From JAKPUX01 sp964436305 (lineage in GTDB: Bacteria; Zhuqueibacterota; Zhuqueibacteria; Residuimicrobiales; Residuimicrobiaceae): a stretch of 24,371 bases of DNA. Numbering within the stretch: the first letter of the stretch is position 1; every line of letters begins with the position of its first letter. This document shows positions 9,464-17,690 of the stretch, in pieces. The notes beneath the pieces are model-generated. The model was not told where the DNA came from. It searched no databases and saw only the letters and a program-made list of their open reading frames with translations. Where the stretch lies: assembly GCA_964436305.1 (NCBI GenBank), contig CAYTCI010000064.1:1-24371 (forward strand), given 5' to 3'. The position numbers were made by a program, and so were the translations under genes.

Positions 9464-10828
9464 TCAGGCGTCCTGTTTGAAATGGAGCGCAAACTGCTGG
9501 TGCATTTCATCCTGCGAGATCGCGGTCACGCGGCCGTTGGCATACTGCGCCTCGATCCACTCGAAAATTTTGGCCACGCGCGGATCGCGCTTGTCAACCG
9601 GCGGCTTGCCCTGTGACTGCAGCTGCTGGCTGACCCAGTAACCGACGCCGGCGATGCCGGAGCGGTCGGTGATGTGGACGCCGAGCGGGCGGTTGAGGAT
9701 CTTGCCGGTGTCGAAGATGTTATAGATCTCCTCGTTCTTGATGACGCCATCGGCGTGAATCCCGGCCATTGTGACGTTGAAATTCTCCCCGGCGAAAGGA
9801 TAGTTGGGGGCGATCACCGTGCCGATGCTGCGCATATAGTTGGCGATGTCGGTGATGGCCGACAGGTCCATGCCATTGGGCGAGCCGGTGAGCGAGGCGT
9901 ATTCGATGGCCAGGGCCTCCAGCGGGGAGTTGCCGGTGCGCTCGCCGAAACCGAGGATGGTGCCGTTGACGGCCGCCACGCCCGAGAGCCAGGCGGCGAC
10001 ACCGTTGATGTGCACCTTGTGAAAATCGTTATGCCCGTGCCACTCGAGGTCGGCAGAGGGGATGCCGAATTCCCGCTGGAGGTAATAGACCATCTTGGGG
10101 ACCGAGCGCGGCAGGGCGGCGGTCGCATAAGGGAGGCCGTAGCCCATGGTATCGCAGAGGCGGATCTTGATGCGCAAACCGCTGTGGGCGGAGAACTGCA
10201 TCAGCTCTTCGGTGAAGGGGACGACACAGCCCCAGAAATCGGCGCGGGTGACATCCTCATAATGGCAGCGGATGGCCTCGAGACCGGCCTCCGCGGCTGC
10301 ACGGACGACCTTCATGAAATCGTCGAGTACCTGGCGGCGCGTCTTTTTGAATTTCAGAAAGATATGATAATCGGAGATGGAGGTGAGCAGACCGGTCTCC
10401 TTGAGTCCGGCATGACGCACCAGCTCGAAATCGCTGGGATTGGCCCGGATCCAGGCGGTCACCTCGGGAAAGCGGTAGCCCTTGCTGCGCACCTCCTCGA
10501 GGACCTCGCGGTCGCGTTCGGAGTAGATGAAGAATTCGGATTGGCGGATGATGCCGTTGGGGCCGGAGAGGCGATGGATCAGATCGAAGAGGGTGCTCGC
10601 CTGTTCCGCGGTGAAGGGGGTACGCGCCTGCTGACCGTCGCGGAAGGTGGTGTCGGTCATCCAGATCTCGGGGGCCGGCCGGGCATCGACCGTCACCCCG
10701 TCGAAGACCGTTCGGGGTACCTGATCGTAGGGGAACATCTCGCGCATGAGGTTGGGCTCCTCGGCATCCACCAGGGGATGACGCGGAGCCTTGTCGATTT
10801 TTTGCCACGGTGCTGGTTGTGTGGACAT
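9464..10828 (-). CDS. HMGL/DRE-TIM condensing enzyme, candidate Re-citrate synthase
   Basis: A 454-residue member of the HMGL-like family that includes isopropylmalate, homocitrate and Re-citrate synthases. The metal- and acid-binding motif is TDTTFRDGQQ (58-67), the metal-ligand motif WHGHNDFHK (263-271), and GFGERTGN (293-300) follows, then a C-terminal extension of about 150 residues. The family condenses acetyl-CoA with a 2-oxo acid. Aconitase and isocitrate dehydrogenase lie in the same gene run, no GltA-type synthase is in the window and no leucine or lysine genes are nearby, so Re-citrate synthase (EC 2.3.3.3) is the best guess; homocitrate synthase is the main alternative. The start at 10828 is chosen because GGAGGT lies four bases upstream; a longer in-frame extension would run into the preceding TPR gene. 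Confidence 0.8.
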   Translation of the reverse strand: MSTQPAPWQKIDKAPRHPLVDAEEPNLMREMFPYDQVPRTVFDGVTVDARPAPEIWMTDTTFRDGQQARTPFTAEQASTLFDLIHRLSGPNGIIRQSEFFIYSERDREVLEEVRSKGYRFPEVTAWIRANPSDFELVRHAGLKETGLLTSISDYHIFLKFKKTRRQVLDDFMKVVRAAAEAGLEAIRCHYEDVTRADFWGCVVPFTEELMQFSAHSGLRIKIRLCDTMGYGLPYATAALPRSVPKMVYYLQREFGIPSADLEWHGHNDFHKVHINGVAAWLSGVAAVNGTILGFGERTGNSPLEALAIEYASLTGSPNGMDLSAITDIANYMRSIGTVIAPNYPFAGENFNVTMAGIHADGVIKNEEIYNIFDTGKILNRPLGVHITDRSGIAGVGYWVSQQLQSQGKPPVDKRDPRVAKIFEWIEAQYANGRVTAISQDEMHQQFALHFKQDA

Positions 10829-10880
10829 GGGACCTCCGAAAGGACCAAAGGTAGGGATGCAGCCGGCGCCGGAGCCAATC

Positions 10881-11549
10881 TCAGGGCTCCTGGACCTCAG
10901 TGAGATGTTCCAGGGCATCCCGCAAGAGCCGGTTACCGGGGAATTTATCCAGCCCGGCTTTATAGGCGGCTATGGCTTCGCGGGTGCGGTTGAGTCGGAA
11001 ATAGACGTTACCGAGGTAGAGCATGACGTGTGGATCGGTGTGACCCTGTTCCTGCAGTTTTTCGAGGTGGTGCAGGGCGCATTCGTAGGCCTGATCGGCG
11101 ATGCAGGCGAGGGCGGCGTGGTAATGGGCGATCGCCGATTCCTGATTGTTCTCCAGGAGTTTCTCGAAGGCCAGCCGGGCCTTGTAATAGAAGCCGCAGT
11201 GATAATAGGCCATGCCCAGCCAGTAATCGGCCATGATCATCGTCGGGGAGGAGGCCAGGGAGTGTTCGAGGGCGACGATGGCTTTCTCCAGACGCATGGC
11301 GCGGTAGTGGCAGATGCCGAGGTAGTAATAGGCGTAGGGCAGTCGCGGATTGACGGCGATGGCCTTCTCAAAGGTTTCGGTGGCGGCGTCGATGCGGCCG
11401 CGCAGATAGTAGCCATTGCCCAGCATGAGCAGCGAACGGAGGTCCGTCGGATCCCCGGTGATCTGTTTTTCCAGATCGCGCAGCAGGTCATCGAGCTGGT
11501 CCGATTCCAGCAGCTCCATGTCGTCCATCAAACCCGAGTTGGTGGTCAT
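10881..11549 (-). CDS. Tetratricopeptide repeat protein
   Basis: A 222-residue soluble protein with about five TPR units of 34 residues (roughly 36-69, 70-103, 104-137, 138-171, 172-205), showing the usual LGxxYY and AxxxFEKAL pattern. There is no signal peptide or catalytic domain, so it probably acts as a protein-binding scaffold; the partner is unknown. The start at 11549 has AGGAGAG seven bases upstream. A longer reading to 11615 is rejected because its first codons would overlap the -35 element of the promoter at 11587-11615. It is the first gene behind that promoter and lies 52 bp ahead of the citrate-synthase-like gene, so it may be the leading gene of the whole citrate/lactate run. 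Confidence 0.88.
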   Translation of the reverse strand: MTTNSGLMDDMELLESDQLDDLLRDLEKQITGDPTDLRSLLMLGNGYYLRGRIDAATETFEKAIAVNPRLPYAYYYLGICHYRAMRLEKAIVALEHSLASSPTMIMADYWLGMAYYHCGFYYKARLAFEKLLENNQESAIAHYHAALACIADQAYECALHHLEKLQEQGHTDPHVMLYLGNVYFRLNRTREAIAAYKAGLDKFPGNRLLRDALEHLTEVQEP

Positions 11550-11586
11550 TGTTCTCTCCTGATTATAGAGCGCATGCATAACTTGT

Positions 11587-11615
11587 ATTATAAGCGCTTT
11601 GTCCTTGATAGTCAA
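11587..11615 (-). promoter_or_regulatory. Near-consensus sigma70 promoter for the TPR/citrate-branch run
   Basis: On the minus strand TTGACT (11615-11610) and a perfect TATAAT (11592-11587) are separated by 17 bp. Transcription would start near 11580, about 30 bases ahead of the TPR ATG. It is the only near-consensus promoter I see for the minus-strand run down to acnA. Confidence 0.75.
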
Positions 11616-11697
11616 GGGATATTTTCATTGATTTTGAGCGGGAATTGTAATAAATTCGATCCATACTGAATAACGCAACCATTATGGCGAGAATTCC

Positions 11698-12279
11698 ATG
11701 AAAATCTCATTGTCTGGGCTGCTGACGTTTTTCGTCGCTCTTTGCGGTGTCGCCGCGGCGCAGCAGCGTCCCGGGGGGGTGCCTGTTCTCCCCGCGTCGC
11801 CGGTCGCGGCCGATTCGGCCTTGCAGCAGGAGGAGAGTTGGGATCCGGCCGAGCTCGGTACGTTTTTAGGCGATTTTACCACCAGCCGTGGCGAGGCGAT
11901 CAGCGGCGGCGAACTGCTCAGCCGCATCAAGAACAAGGCGGTCATCGACAGCAGCCGGATGGTCGAGGGCTTCCGCATCCAGCTCCTGGCCACCCGGGAT
12001 GAGAGCGAAGCCCGGCGCGCCCGCGACGACGCCCGCAGTTCGTTTCCCGAAAACAGCTACCTGCTCTTCGACAACCCCTACTACAAGCTGCGCCTCGGCG
12101 ACTGTCTGACCCGCACGGCTGCCGACTCGCTGCAGCAGCGCGCCGTCAGCAAGGGCTTTTCCGGCGCCTGGATCGTGCGCTCGCAGGTGCACGAATTCAC
12201 TCCGAAACTCAATATCTTTTACACCCCGCCGCCGGATTCCTCCGCACTGGAGTGGGGTGCCCCGCAAAATTTGTATTGA
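11698..12279 (+). CDS. Exported SPOR-domain protein
   Basis: A 193-residue protein with an N-terminal signal peptide (hydrophobic residues 4-19, likely cut after AAA near residue 21), a Pro/Ala/Gln-rich linker, and a SPOR-like domain at about residues 91-163, starting GFRIQLLATRDESEA and ending GAWIV, the usual beta-alpha fold boundaries. SPOR domains bind denuded peptidoglycan glycan strands, so a periplasmic cell-envelope role is likely. The domain is followed by a short proline-rich tail. It is transcribed divergently from the TPR gene and separated from yebC by 152 bp holding two hairpins. The ribosome-binding site is weak (GGCGAG). Confidence 0.82.
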   Translation: MKISLSGLLTFFVALCGVAAAQQRPGGVPVLPASPVAADSALQQEESWDPAELGTFLGDFTTSRGEAISGGELLSRIKNKAVIDSSRMVEGFRIQLLATRDESEARRARDDARSSFPENSYLLFDNPYYKLRLGDCLTRTAADSLQQRAVSKGFSGAWIVRSQVHEFTPKLNIFYTPPPDSSALEWGAPQNLY

Positions 12280-12286
12280 TTTTAAG

Positions 12287-12327
12287 CCAATTTTTTATTA
12301 TATTTAACGCCTTTTTAGAAAAATTGG
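12287..12327. terminator. AT-rich hairpin after the SPOR gene
   Basis: CCAATTTTT at 12287-12295 pairs perfectly with AAAAATTGG at 12319-12327 across a 23-base loop, seven bases after the SPOR stop codon. The long loop and lack of a following T-run make it a weak terminator candidate. Confidence 0.3.
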
Positions 12328-12383
12328 TGAATTATCCGCAGCGGGCATAAATCGCATGAAAATACCGCCGGTTTAAGGTAACT

Positions 12384-12421
12384 CCCGTTCATCCCTTCCT
12401 TGGGGTGGCGGGTTTATTTTT
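12384..12421 (+). terminator. Terminator-like hairpin immediately before the yebC ribosome-binding site
   Basis: CCCG (12384-12387) and CATCCC (12390-12395) pair with GGGGTG (12402-12407) and CGGG (12409-12412), with one G-U pair and a small internal bulge, over the loop TTCCTT. TTTATTTTT follows at once (12413-12421), and AGGAGG of yebC begins one base later. It could end the SPOR transcript or act as an attenuator for yebC-ruvCAB. CCGCC at 12365-12369 could pair with GGCGG at 12407-12411 and disrupt it. A weak upstream promoter candidate is TTGGTG (12324) with CATAAA (12346). Confidence 0.55.
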
Positions 12422-12431
12422 AGGAGGTACT

Positions 12432-13181
12432 ATGTCAGGCCACTCCAAGTGGGCAACGATCAAACGCAAGAAGGAAAAAACGGATGCCGCCCGCGGACGC
12501 GCATTCACCCGGCTGATCAAGGAAATAACCATTGCGGCGCGCCACGGCGGCGGCGATGAATCGTCCAATCCCCGTCTGCGCACCGCCGTCCTCGCCGCCA
12601 AGGCTGCCAACATGCCGGCCGCCAATATCGACCGCGCCGTCAAGCGCGGCACTGGCGAACTCCCTGGCGTCAATTATGAAGAGATCACCTACGAAGGCTA
12701 CGGGCCGGGCGGCGTTGCGGTCTATATGGAAGTGCTGACCGACAACAAGAACCGCACCGTGGCCGAGATCCGCCACCTCCTCTCCAAGTATAACGGCGCC
12801 CTCGGCGAGTCGGGCAGCGTCGCCTGGATCTTTTCCAAAAAAGGCGTGATCACGATCCCGGCCGGGAACACCACCGAGGACGACCTGATGATGACCACCC
12901 TCGACGCCGGCGCCGAGGACATCACCCTCGAAGAGGATCTGTTCCGCGTCACCACCGATCCGGCCAAACTCGAAGCGGTCAAAAAGGCCCTCGAGGGCGC
13001 CAGGATCGCCTGGGATTCGGCCGAACTCACCCGCGAACCGGCCAATACCGTCAAGGTGGAGGGCAAGGCCGCCGAATCAGTGATCAAGCTGATGGATGCC
13101 CTGGAAGAGCACGAGGACATCCAGAACGTCTATGCCAATTTCGACATCGACGAAAAGACCCTGGAAGCGATGGAAGAGTAG
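12432..13181 (+). CDS. yebC: YebC/PmpR family protein
   Basis: A 249-residue member of the YebC family, implicated in transcriptional regulation and, more recently, in helping ribosomes through difficult sequences such as proline stretches. Signatures are the N-terminal SGHSKWATIKRKKEKTDA, the NPRLRTAVLAAKAANMP helix region and EEITYEGYGPGGVA in the middle; length is typical. The ATG at 12432 has a strong AGGAGG five bases upstream; an in-frame GTG at 12405 is rejected as it falls within the terminator-like hairpin. Its position directly ahead of ruvC, ruvA and ruvB is common in bacteria. It heads the long plus-strand run ending with cysS. Confidence 0.96.
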   Translation: MSGHSKWATIKRKKEKTDAARGRAFTRLIKEITIAARHGGGDESSNPRLRTAVLAAKAANMPAANIDRAVKRGTGELPGVNYEEITYEGYGPGGVAVYMEVLTDNKNRTVAEIRHLLSKYNGALGESGSVAWIFSKKGVITIPAGNTTEDDLMMTTLDAGAEDITLEEDLFRVTTDPAKLEAVKKALEGARIAWDSAELTREPANTVKVEGKAAESVIKLMDALEEHEDIQNVYANFDIDEKTLEAMEE

Positions 13182-13187
13182 CACCGC

Positions 13188-13685
13188 ATGGTGGTGATGG
13201 GCATCGATCCGGGCAGCCAGATCACCGGCTATGGCCTCGTCGCCATCACCGCCGGCGAGGGTCCGCGCTATCTCGCCTGCGGGACCATCCGCCCCGGCCG
13301 CAGCGGCGCCTTTTTCGCACGGCTGAAGGAGATCTACGACGGGGTCGAGGGTCTGGTCGCACAGCACCACCCGGATACCGCTGCCTGCGAGGATATCTTT
13401 TACGCCCGCAACGCCCGCTCCTCGCTGATACTGGGACAGGCACGGGCCGCGGCCGTCCTCGCCGCCCTCAACGCCGGCATCCCGGTCGCCGCTTACGCCC
13501 CCGCGGAGGTCAAGATGGCGGTCACCGGCCGCGGCGGCGCCAGCAAGGAGCAGGTGCGCTACATGGTGACCCGGTTGCTTGCCATCGACCTCCAGGATCA
13601 GGCCCTGGATGCCTCCGATGCCCTGGCCATCGCCCTCTGCCACGCCCTGCGCTGGCAGAGCCAATTGCACCACTCGCCTGTTTGA
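13188..13685 (+). CDS. ruvC: Crossover junction endodeoxyribonuclease RuvC
   Basis: A 165-residue Holliday-junction resolvase, cutting symmetric strands of junctions held by RuvAB. The four acidic catalytic residues are in place: Asp7 in GIDPG, Glu68 in ACEDIFYARN, and Asp141 and Asp144 in DASDALAIALCH. FYARNARSSLILGQARAA and APAEVKMAVTGRG segments are typical, and length is normal. It starts six bases after the yebC stop. The ribosome-binding site is the distant GGAAGAG inside the yebC end, suggesting translational coupling. Confidence 0.96.
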   Translation: MVVMGIDPGSQITGYGLVAITAGEGPRYLACGTIRPGRSGAFFARLKEIYDGVEGLVAQHHPDTAACEDIFYARNARSSLILGQARAAAVLAALNAGIPVAAYAPAEVKMAVTGRGGASKEQVRYMVTRLLAIDLQDQALDASDALAIALCHALRWQSQLHHSPV

Positions 13686-13703
13686 GAGACGGATGCCGAC
13701 AAG

Positions 13704-14300
13704 ATGATCGCTTTTTTGCGCGCCCAGCTGACCCTCAAGGAACCGACCCGCGTGGTCGTCGAACGCGACGGTATGGGGGTGGAGGTGCTCATCCCGCTCT
13801 CGACCTTTGCTGTCCTGCCCGAGGTGGGCGCCGAACTCCTGCTGCACACCCATCTTCATGTGCGCGAAGACGCCCTGACCCTGATCGGATTCGCCACCCC
13901 CGCCGAAAAGGAGCTCTTCGAACTCCTGCTCTCGGTCTCCGGTATCGGGGTGCGCTCGGGTCTGGCGATCCTTTCCGGCAGCCGCCCCGAAGAGCTCTAT
14001 GGCTGGATCGCCCGCGGTGAGGAGGCCGCACTGACCCGTATCCCCGGCCTCGGCAAAAAGACCGCCCAGCGGATGATCCTCGATCTCCGCGACAAGGCGG
14101 CCCAACAGCTGCAAAAAGGCGGCCCGGCGGCCACGCCTGCACCGGCAGCCGCCCCCGAGGTCAGCGAACAGGCCATCCTCGCACTCACGGGACTCGGCTT
14201 CAGCAAGCTCGAGGCACAGCGGGCCATCGACAAGGCCGCTGCCCGGCTCGGCGCCGAGGCCAAACTGGAAGATCTGCTGCGCACGGCCCTGCAGGGCTGA
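13704..14300 (+). CDS. ruvA: Holliday junction branch-migration protein RuvA
   Basis: A 198-residue DNA-binding subunit that forms tetramers on Holliday junctions and loads RuvB. Domain I is the N-terminal OB fold (residues 1-65, MIAFLRAQL to LIGFATPAEK). Domain II holds two helix-hairpin-helix motifs, around SVSGIGVRSGLAIL (77-90) and IPGLGKKTAQRMILDL (114-129). An Ala/Pro linker follows, and domain III (about 150-198, ALTGLGFSKLEAQRAI) contacts RuvB. It begins 18 bases after ruvC and ends 11 bases before ruvB. A slightly divergent N-terminus (MIAFLRA instead of the usual MIGRLRG-like start) is the only oddity. Confidence 0.95.
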   Translation: MIAFLRAQLTLKEPTRVVVERDGMGVEVLIPLSTFAVLPEVGAELLLHTHLHVREDALTLIGFATPAEKELFELLLSVSGIGVRSGLAILSGSRPEELYGWIARGEEAALTRIPGLGKKTAQRMILDLRDKAAQQLQKGGPAATPAPAAAPEVSEQAILALTGLGFSKLEAQRAIDKAAARLGAEAKLEDLLRTALQG

Positions 14301-14311
14301 GCTGAAGGAGT

Positions 14312-15343
14312 ATGGTGAACCCAAGCGACCGCCCTACCTCTCCGGATGCCCTCAACGGCGAACGGGAACTCGACGCGACCCTGCGGCCGGGCCATTTTGC
14401 CGAGTTCATCGGGCAGGACAAGGTCAAGGAGAATCTCCATATCTTCATCCAGGCCGCCCGCGCCCGCGGCGAGGCACTCGACCATGTGCTCTTTTACGGC
14501 CCGCCGGGCCTCGGCAAGACCACCCTGGCGCATATCATCGCCCGGGAGATGGGCGCCAACATCCGGCTGACCTCGGGCCCGACGCTGGAACGCGCCGGCG
14601 ATCTCGCCGGGCTGCTGACCAATCTCAACGAGAACGACGTCCTCTTCATCGACGAGATCCATCGCCTCAACCGGGTGGTCGAGGAGTATCTCTACCCGGC
14701 CATGGAGGATTTCAAACTCGATATCATCCTCGACAAGGGGGCCAACGCCCGTTCAATCCAGCTCAAGCTGCCCCATTTCACCCTGGTCGGGGCGACGACG
14801 CGGGCCGGATTGCTGACCTCACCGCTGCGCGCCCGTTTCGGGGTCTCGTTTCGTCTCGATTTTTACGAACCCGAGCGGCTGCGCGAGATCGTCCTGCGCT
14901 CCGCCCGGATCCTCGACAAGGCGATCGCGCCCGAGGCGGCCCTCGAGATCGCCCGGCGCAGCCGCGGCACCCCGCGCGTGGCCAACCGCCTGCTGCGCCG
15001 TGTGCGTGATTTCGCCCAGATCCTCGGCGAATCCGAGATCACTCTCGAACGCACCACCTCGGCGCTGCAGCGCCTCGACGTTGATGAATGCGGCCTCGAT
15101 GACATGGACAAACGCATCCTGTTGACGGTGATCGACAAGTTCAGCGGCGGGCCGGTCGGACTCAACACCCTGGCCGTCGCCATCGGTGAGGAGAGCGACA
15201 CCATCGAGGAGCTCTACGAACCCTATTTGATCCAGTCCGGTTTTCTCAACCGGACACCGCGCGGCCGGGTCGCCACCCCGGCCGCTTATAGCCATTTTGG
15301 CCGCAAGCAGGGCCGTCCCCTGCAGGGACAGCTTTTCGAGTAA
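14312..15343 (+). CDS. ruvB: Holliday junction branch-migration helicase RuvB
   Basis: A 343-residue AAA+ ATPase motor of branch migration. Walker A is GPPGLGKT (63-70), Walker B LFIDEIH (111-117), sensor I ATTR (161-164), with the arginine-finger region in PLRARFG (171-177) and the C-terminal winged-helix domain near 255-335 including FLNRTPRGR. Length and order are standard. Start choice: the ATG at 14312 is one base after GAAGGAG, while an adjacent in-frame GTG at 14315 would have a four-base spacing; the difference is one residue. It completes ruvCAB; queA follows after 105 bp, as in many bacteria. Confidence 0.97.
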   Translation: MVNPSDRPTSPDALNGERELDATLRPGHFAEFIGQDKVKENLHIFIQAARARGEALDHVLFYGPPGLGKTTLAHIIAREMGANIRLTSGPTLERAGDLAGLLTNLNENDVLFIDEIHRLNRVVEEYLYPAMEDFKLDIILDKGANARSIQLKLPHFTLVGATTRAGLLTSPLRARFGVSFRLDFYEPERLREIVLRSARILDKAIAPEAALEIARRSRGTPRVANRLLRRVRDFAQILGESEITLERTTSALQRLDVDECGLDDMDKRILLTVIDKFSGGPVGLNTLAVAIGEESDTIEELYEPYLIQSGFLNRTPRGRVATPAAYSHFGRKQGRPLQGQLFE

Positions 15344-15448
15344 TGCCACCCCCGCTGACCAGCATCAGGATGCCGGCCAGCGCTTGTTCCCCGTCGCGAA
15401 ATCCGGCGCGATCCGGATTCACCACCCCATAGAGGAGGAATCGCCGCG

Positions 15449-16477
15449 ATGAAATTGTCCGATTTCAAGTATAATCTGCCTGACAAATTAATAGCGCAAT
15501 ATCCCAGCGATGAGCGCGACCAGTGCCGCCTGATGATCCTCAACCGCGAAACCGGTACCATGGAGGAGGGCATCTTCGCCGATGTCATCGACTACATGGA
15601 GAAAGGCGACAGCCTGGTCATCAACCAAACCAAGGTCTTTCCGGCTCGCCTCGAGGGGAGCAAGGACAAGACCGACGCCCGCGTCGAGGTCTTTCTCCTG
15701 CGCGAACTCGAGCTTGGCCTCTGGGAGGTCCTGGTCAAGCCGGCGCGCAAGGTGCGCGTCGGCAACCGCCTCACCATCGGCAACGAACTGGCCTGCGACG
15801 TCATCGACAATACCGTCTCCGGCGGCCGCGTCGTCCGCTTTAACTTTACCGGCGATTTCTACGAGATCGTCGACCGCATCGGCAAGTCGCCGCTGCCGCC
15901 CTACATCAAGCGGGATCCGGAGCCGAGCGACAAGGAGCGCTACCAGACCGTCTACGCCCAGGAACGCGGCGCGGTCGCGGCGCCGACCGCCGGCCTCCAT
16001 TTCACCGAACCGCTGCTGAAAAAGATCAAGGCCAAGGGGATCAAGGTGGTGCCGCTCACCCTCCACCTCGGCCTCGGCAGTTTCCGCACGGTGGTGGTCG
16101 AGGATCTCAGCCGCCACAAAATGGACTCGGAGTTTTACGAAATCTCCGAGGAGGCCGCCACGGCGATCAACGAGACCATGCGCAGCAAGCACAAGGTCAT
16201 CGCCGTCGGCACCAGCGTCGTGCGCGCCCTCGAGGCCAACGTCACCTCCGAGGGGTGGGCCAAATCGGGCCACGGCTGGACCGACAAGTTCATCTATCCG
16301 CCCTACGATTTCAAGATCGTCGACCGGCTGATCACCAATTTCCATCTGCCGCAGTCGACCCTGCTGATGCTGATCTCCGCCTTCGCCGGCCGCGATCTGG
16401 TCTTCAAGGCCTATCGCAAGGCGATCCGCGACAAGTTCATGTTTTTCAGCTACGGCGACAGCATGCTGATCCTCTAG
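15449..16477 (+). CDS. queA: S-adenosylmethionine:tRNA ribosyltransferase-isomerase QueA
   Basis: A 342-residue enzyme of queuosine synthesis that transfers and isomerises the ribosyl group of S-adenosylmethionine onto 7-aminomethyl-7-deazaguanine in tRNA, giving epoxyqueuosine. Motifs are DQCRLMILNR near the start, SLVINQTKVFPARL (about residues 55-68), AAPTAGLHFT (about 181-190), LHLGLGSFR, ITNFHLPQSTLLML and FFSYGDSMLI at the end. Length matches the family. AGGAGG lies ten bases before the ATG. It lies between ruvB and ispD in the plus-strand run; no other queuosine gene is in the window. Confidence 0.97.
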   Translation: MKLSDFKYNLPDKLIAQYPSDERDQCRLMILNRETGTMEEGIFADVIDYMEKGDSLVINQTKVFPARLEGSKDKTDARVEVFLLRELELGLWEVLVKPARKVRVGNRLTIGNELACDVIDNTVSGGRVVRFNFTGDFYEIVDRIGKSPLPPYIKRDPEPSDKERYQTVYAQERGAVAAPTAGLHFTEPLLKKIKAKGIKVVPLTLHLGLGSFRTVVVEDLSRHKMDSEFYEISEEAATAINETMRSKHKVIAVGTSVVRALEANVTSEGWAKSGHGWTDKFIYPPYDFKIVDRLITNFHLPQSTLLMLISAFAGRDLVFKAYRKAIRDKFMFFSYGDSMLIL

Positions 16478-16495
16478 CCGGCTGGTCCTGACGTG

Positions 16496-17185
16496 ATGGA
16501 AACCCGAGCGAGGTGCACGGCCCTGATTGTCGCCGCCGGCCAGGGCCGGCGTTTCGGCGGCGCCGTGAGCAAGCAGTTCATCCCGGTGCATGGCAAGCCG
16601 CTGTTGTGGCATACCCTGCAGGCCTTTGAGGCCTGTCCCGAGGTCGAGGCGGTGATCGTCATCCTTCCGCCCGGGGAGGTGGCCGAGCGCGGCGCCGAGA
16701 TCGCCGGCTGGGGATTGGTCAAGTTTGTCTTCGCCCTCGCCGGCGGGGCCGAACGCCACGACTCGGTCGCCAACGGCCTGGCGGCCGTGCCCCCGGAGAG
16801 CGACCTGGTCGCCATCCACGACGGGGTGCGCCCCCTGATCACCCCGGCGATCATCTCCGCCTGCATCGCTGCGGCACAGGAGAGCGGCGCCGCCATCGCA
16901 GCCGTCCCCCCCAAGGACACCATCAAGGGGGCCGAGGCGGGCCTGGTCACCACCACCCTCGACCGCCGCCGCCTGGTGCTGGTGCAAACCCCCCAGGTCT
17001 TCCGCAGCGACCTCATCCGTTCGGCCTACGAGGAGGCCTTCCGCCGCAACGCCTTCAGCACCGACGATGCCGCCCTCGTCGAGGCGCTCGGCCACCCGGT
17101 GCGCATCGTCACCGGCGACTATCGTAACATCAAGGTCACCTCGCCCGAAGATCTCATTCTCGTCAACGCCCTCCTGGAGCCCTGA
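16496..17185 (+). CDS. ispD: 2-C-methyl-D-erythritol 4-phosphate cytidylyltransferase IspD
   Basis: A 229-residue cytidylyltransferase of the MEP isoprenoid pathway, joining CTP and methylerythritol phosphate to give CDP-methylerythritol. The glycine-rich nucleotide site is LIVAAGQGRRFGG with the following lysine in SKQF. DGVRPLI near the middle and QTPQVFRSDLIRSAYE are family motifs. A GTG at 16493 lies directly before the ATG at 16496; no clear ribosome-binding site decides between them, and I chose ATG. Its stop is one base before the ispF start, so the two are surely co-translated. Confidence 0.95.
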   Translation: METRARCTALIVAAGQGRRFGGAVSKQFIPVHGKPLLWHTLQAFEACPEVEAVIVILPPGEVAERGAEIAGWGLVKFVFALAGGAERHDSVANGLAAVPPESDLVAIHDGVRPLITPAIISACIAAAQESGAAIAAVPPKDTIKGAEAGLVTTTLDRRRLVLVQTPQVFRSDLIRSAYEEAFRRNAFSTDDAALVEALGHPVRIVTGDYRNIKVTSPEDLILVNALLEP

Positions 17186-17186
17186 G

Positions 17187-17690
17187 ATGCGCATCGGTCA
17201 CGGATACGACGTTCACCGCCTGGTCGCGGGCCGCAAGCTCATCCTCGGCGGGGTCGAGATCCCCTTTGAGCTTGGGCTGCTCGGCCATTCCGACGCCGAT
17301 GTGCTCTGCCACGCGGTCAGCGACGCCCTGCTCGGCGCCCTGGCCCTGGGCGACATCGGCACGCATTTTCCCGACAACGATCCGCGCTGGCAGGATGCCG
17401 ACAGCCTGCTGCTGCTCGCGCAGGTGGCGGCGCTGGTGCGCGAGCGCGGCTATACGGTGGCCAATCTCGATGCCACCCTGATTTTGCAGCGGCCCAAAGT
17501 GGCTCCCTATGTGGCGCGGATGCGGGAGAATATCGCGCGCGCCCTGGGGGTGGCAGCCGACGCGGTCTCGGTCAAGGCTACCACCAGCGAGGGGATGGGT
17601 TATGAGGGGCGCGGCGAAGGCGCCTCCTGTCACGCGATTGTGCTGTTGGTTCCCAGTCGAAAGGAAGAAGATGGCGTTAACGGTCTATAA
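17187..17690 (+). CDS. ispF: 2-C-methyl-D-erythritol 2,4-cyclodiphosphate synthase IspF
   Basis: A 167-residue MEP-pathway enzyme forming the cyclic diphosphate with loss of CMP. Zinc ligands Asp8 and His10 in GYDVHR and His42 in SDADVLCH are present, with GDIGTHFPDND (55-65) and the C-terminal KATTSEGMGYEGRGEG signature. Start is the ATG one base after the ispD stop; longer in-frame readings run into ispD. The C-terminus is somewhat longer than usual (tail KEEDGVNGL) because the frame stays open 20 bases into cysS. Confidence 0.96.
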   Translation: MRIGHGYDVHRLVAGRKLILGGVEIPFELGLLGHSDADVLCHAVSDALLGALALGDIGTHFPDNDPRWQDADSLLLLAQVAALVRERGYTVANLDATLILQRPKVAPYVARMRENIARALGVAADAVSVKATTSEGMGYEGRGEGASCHAIVLLVPSRKEEDGVNGL

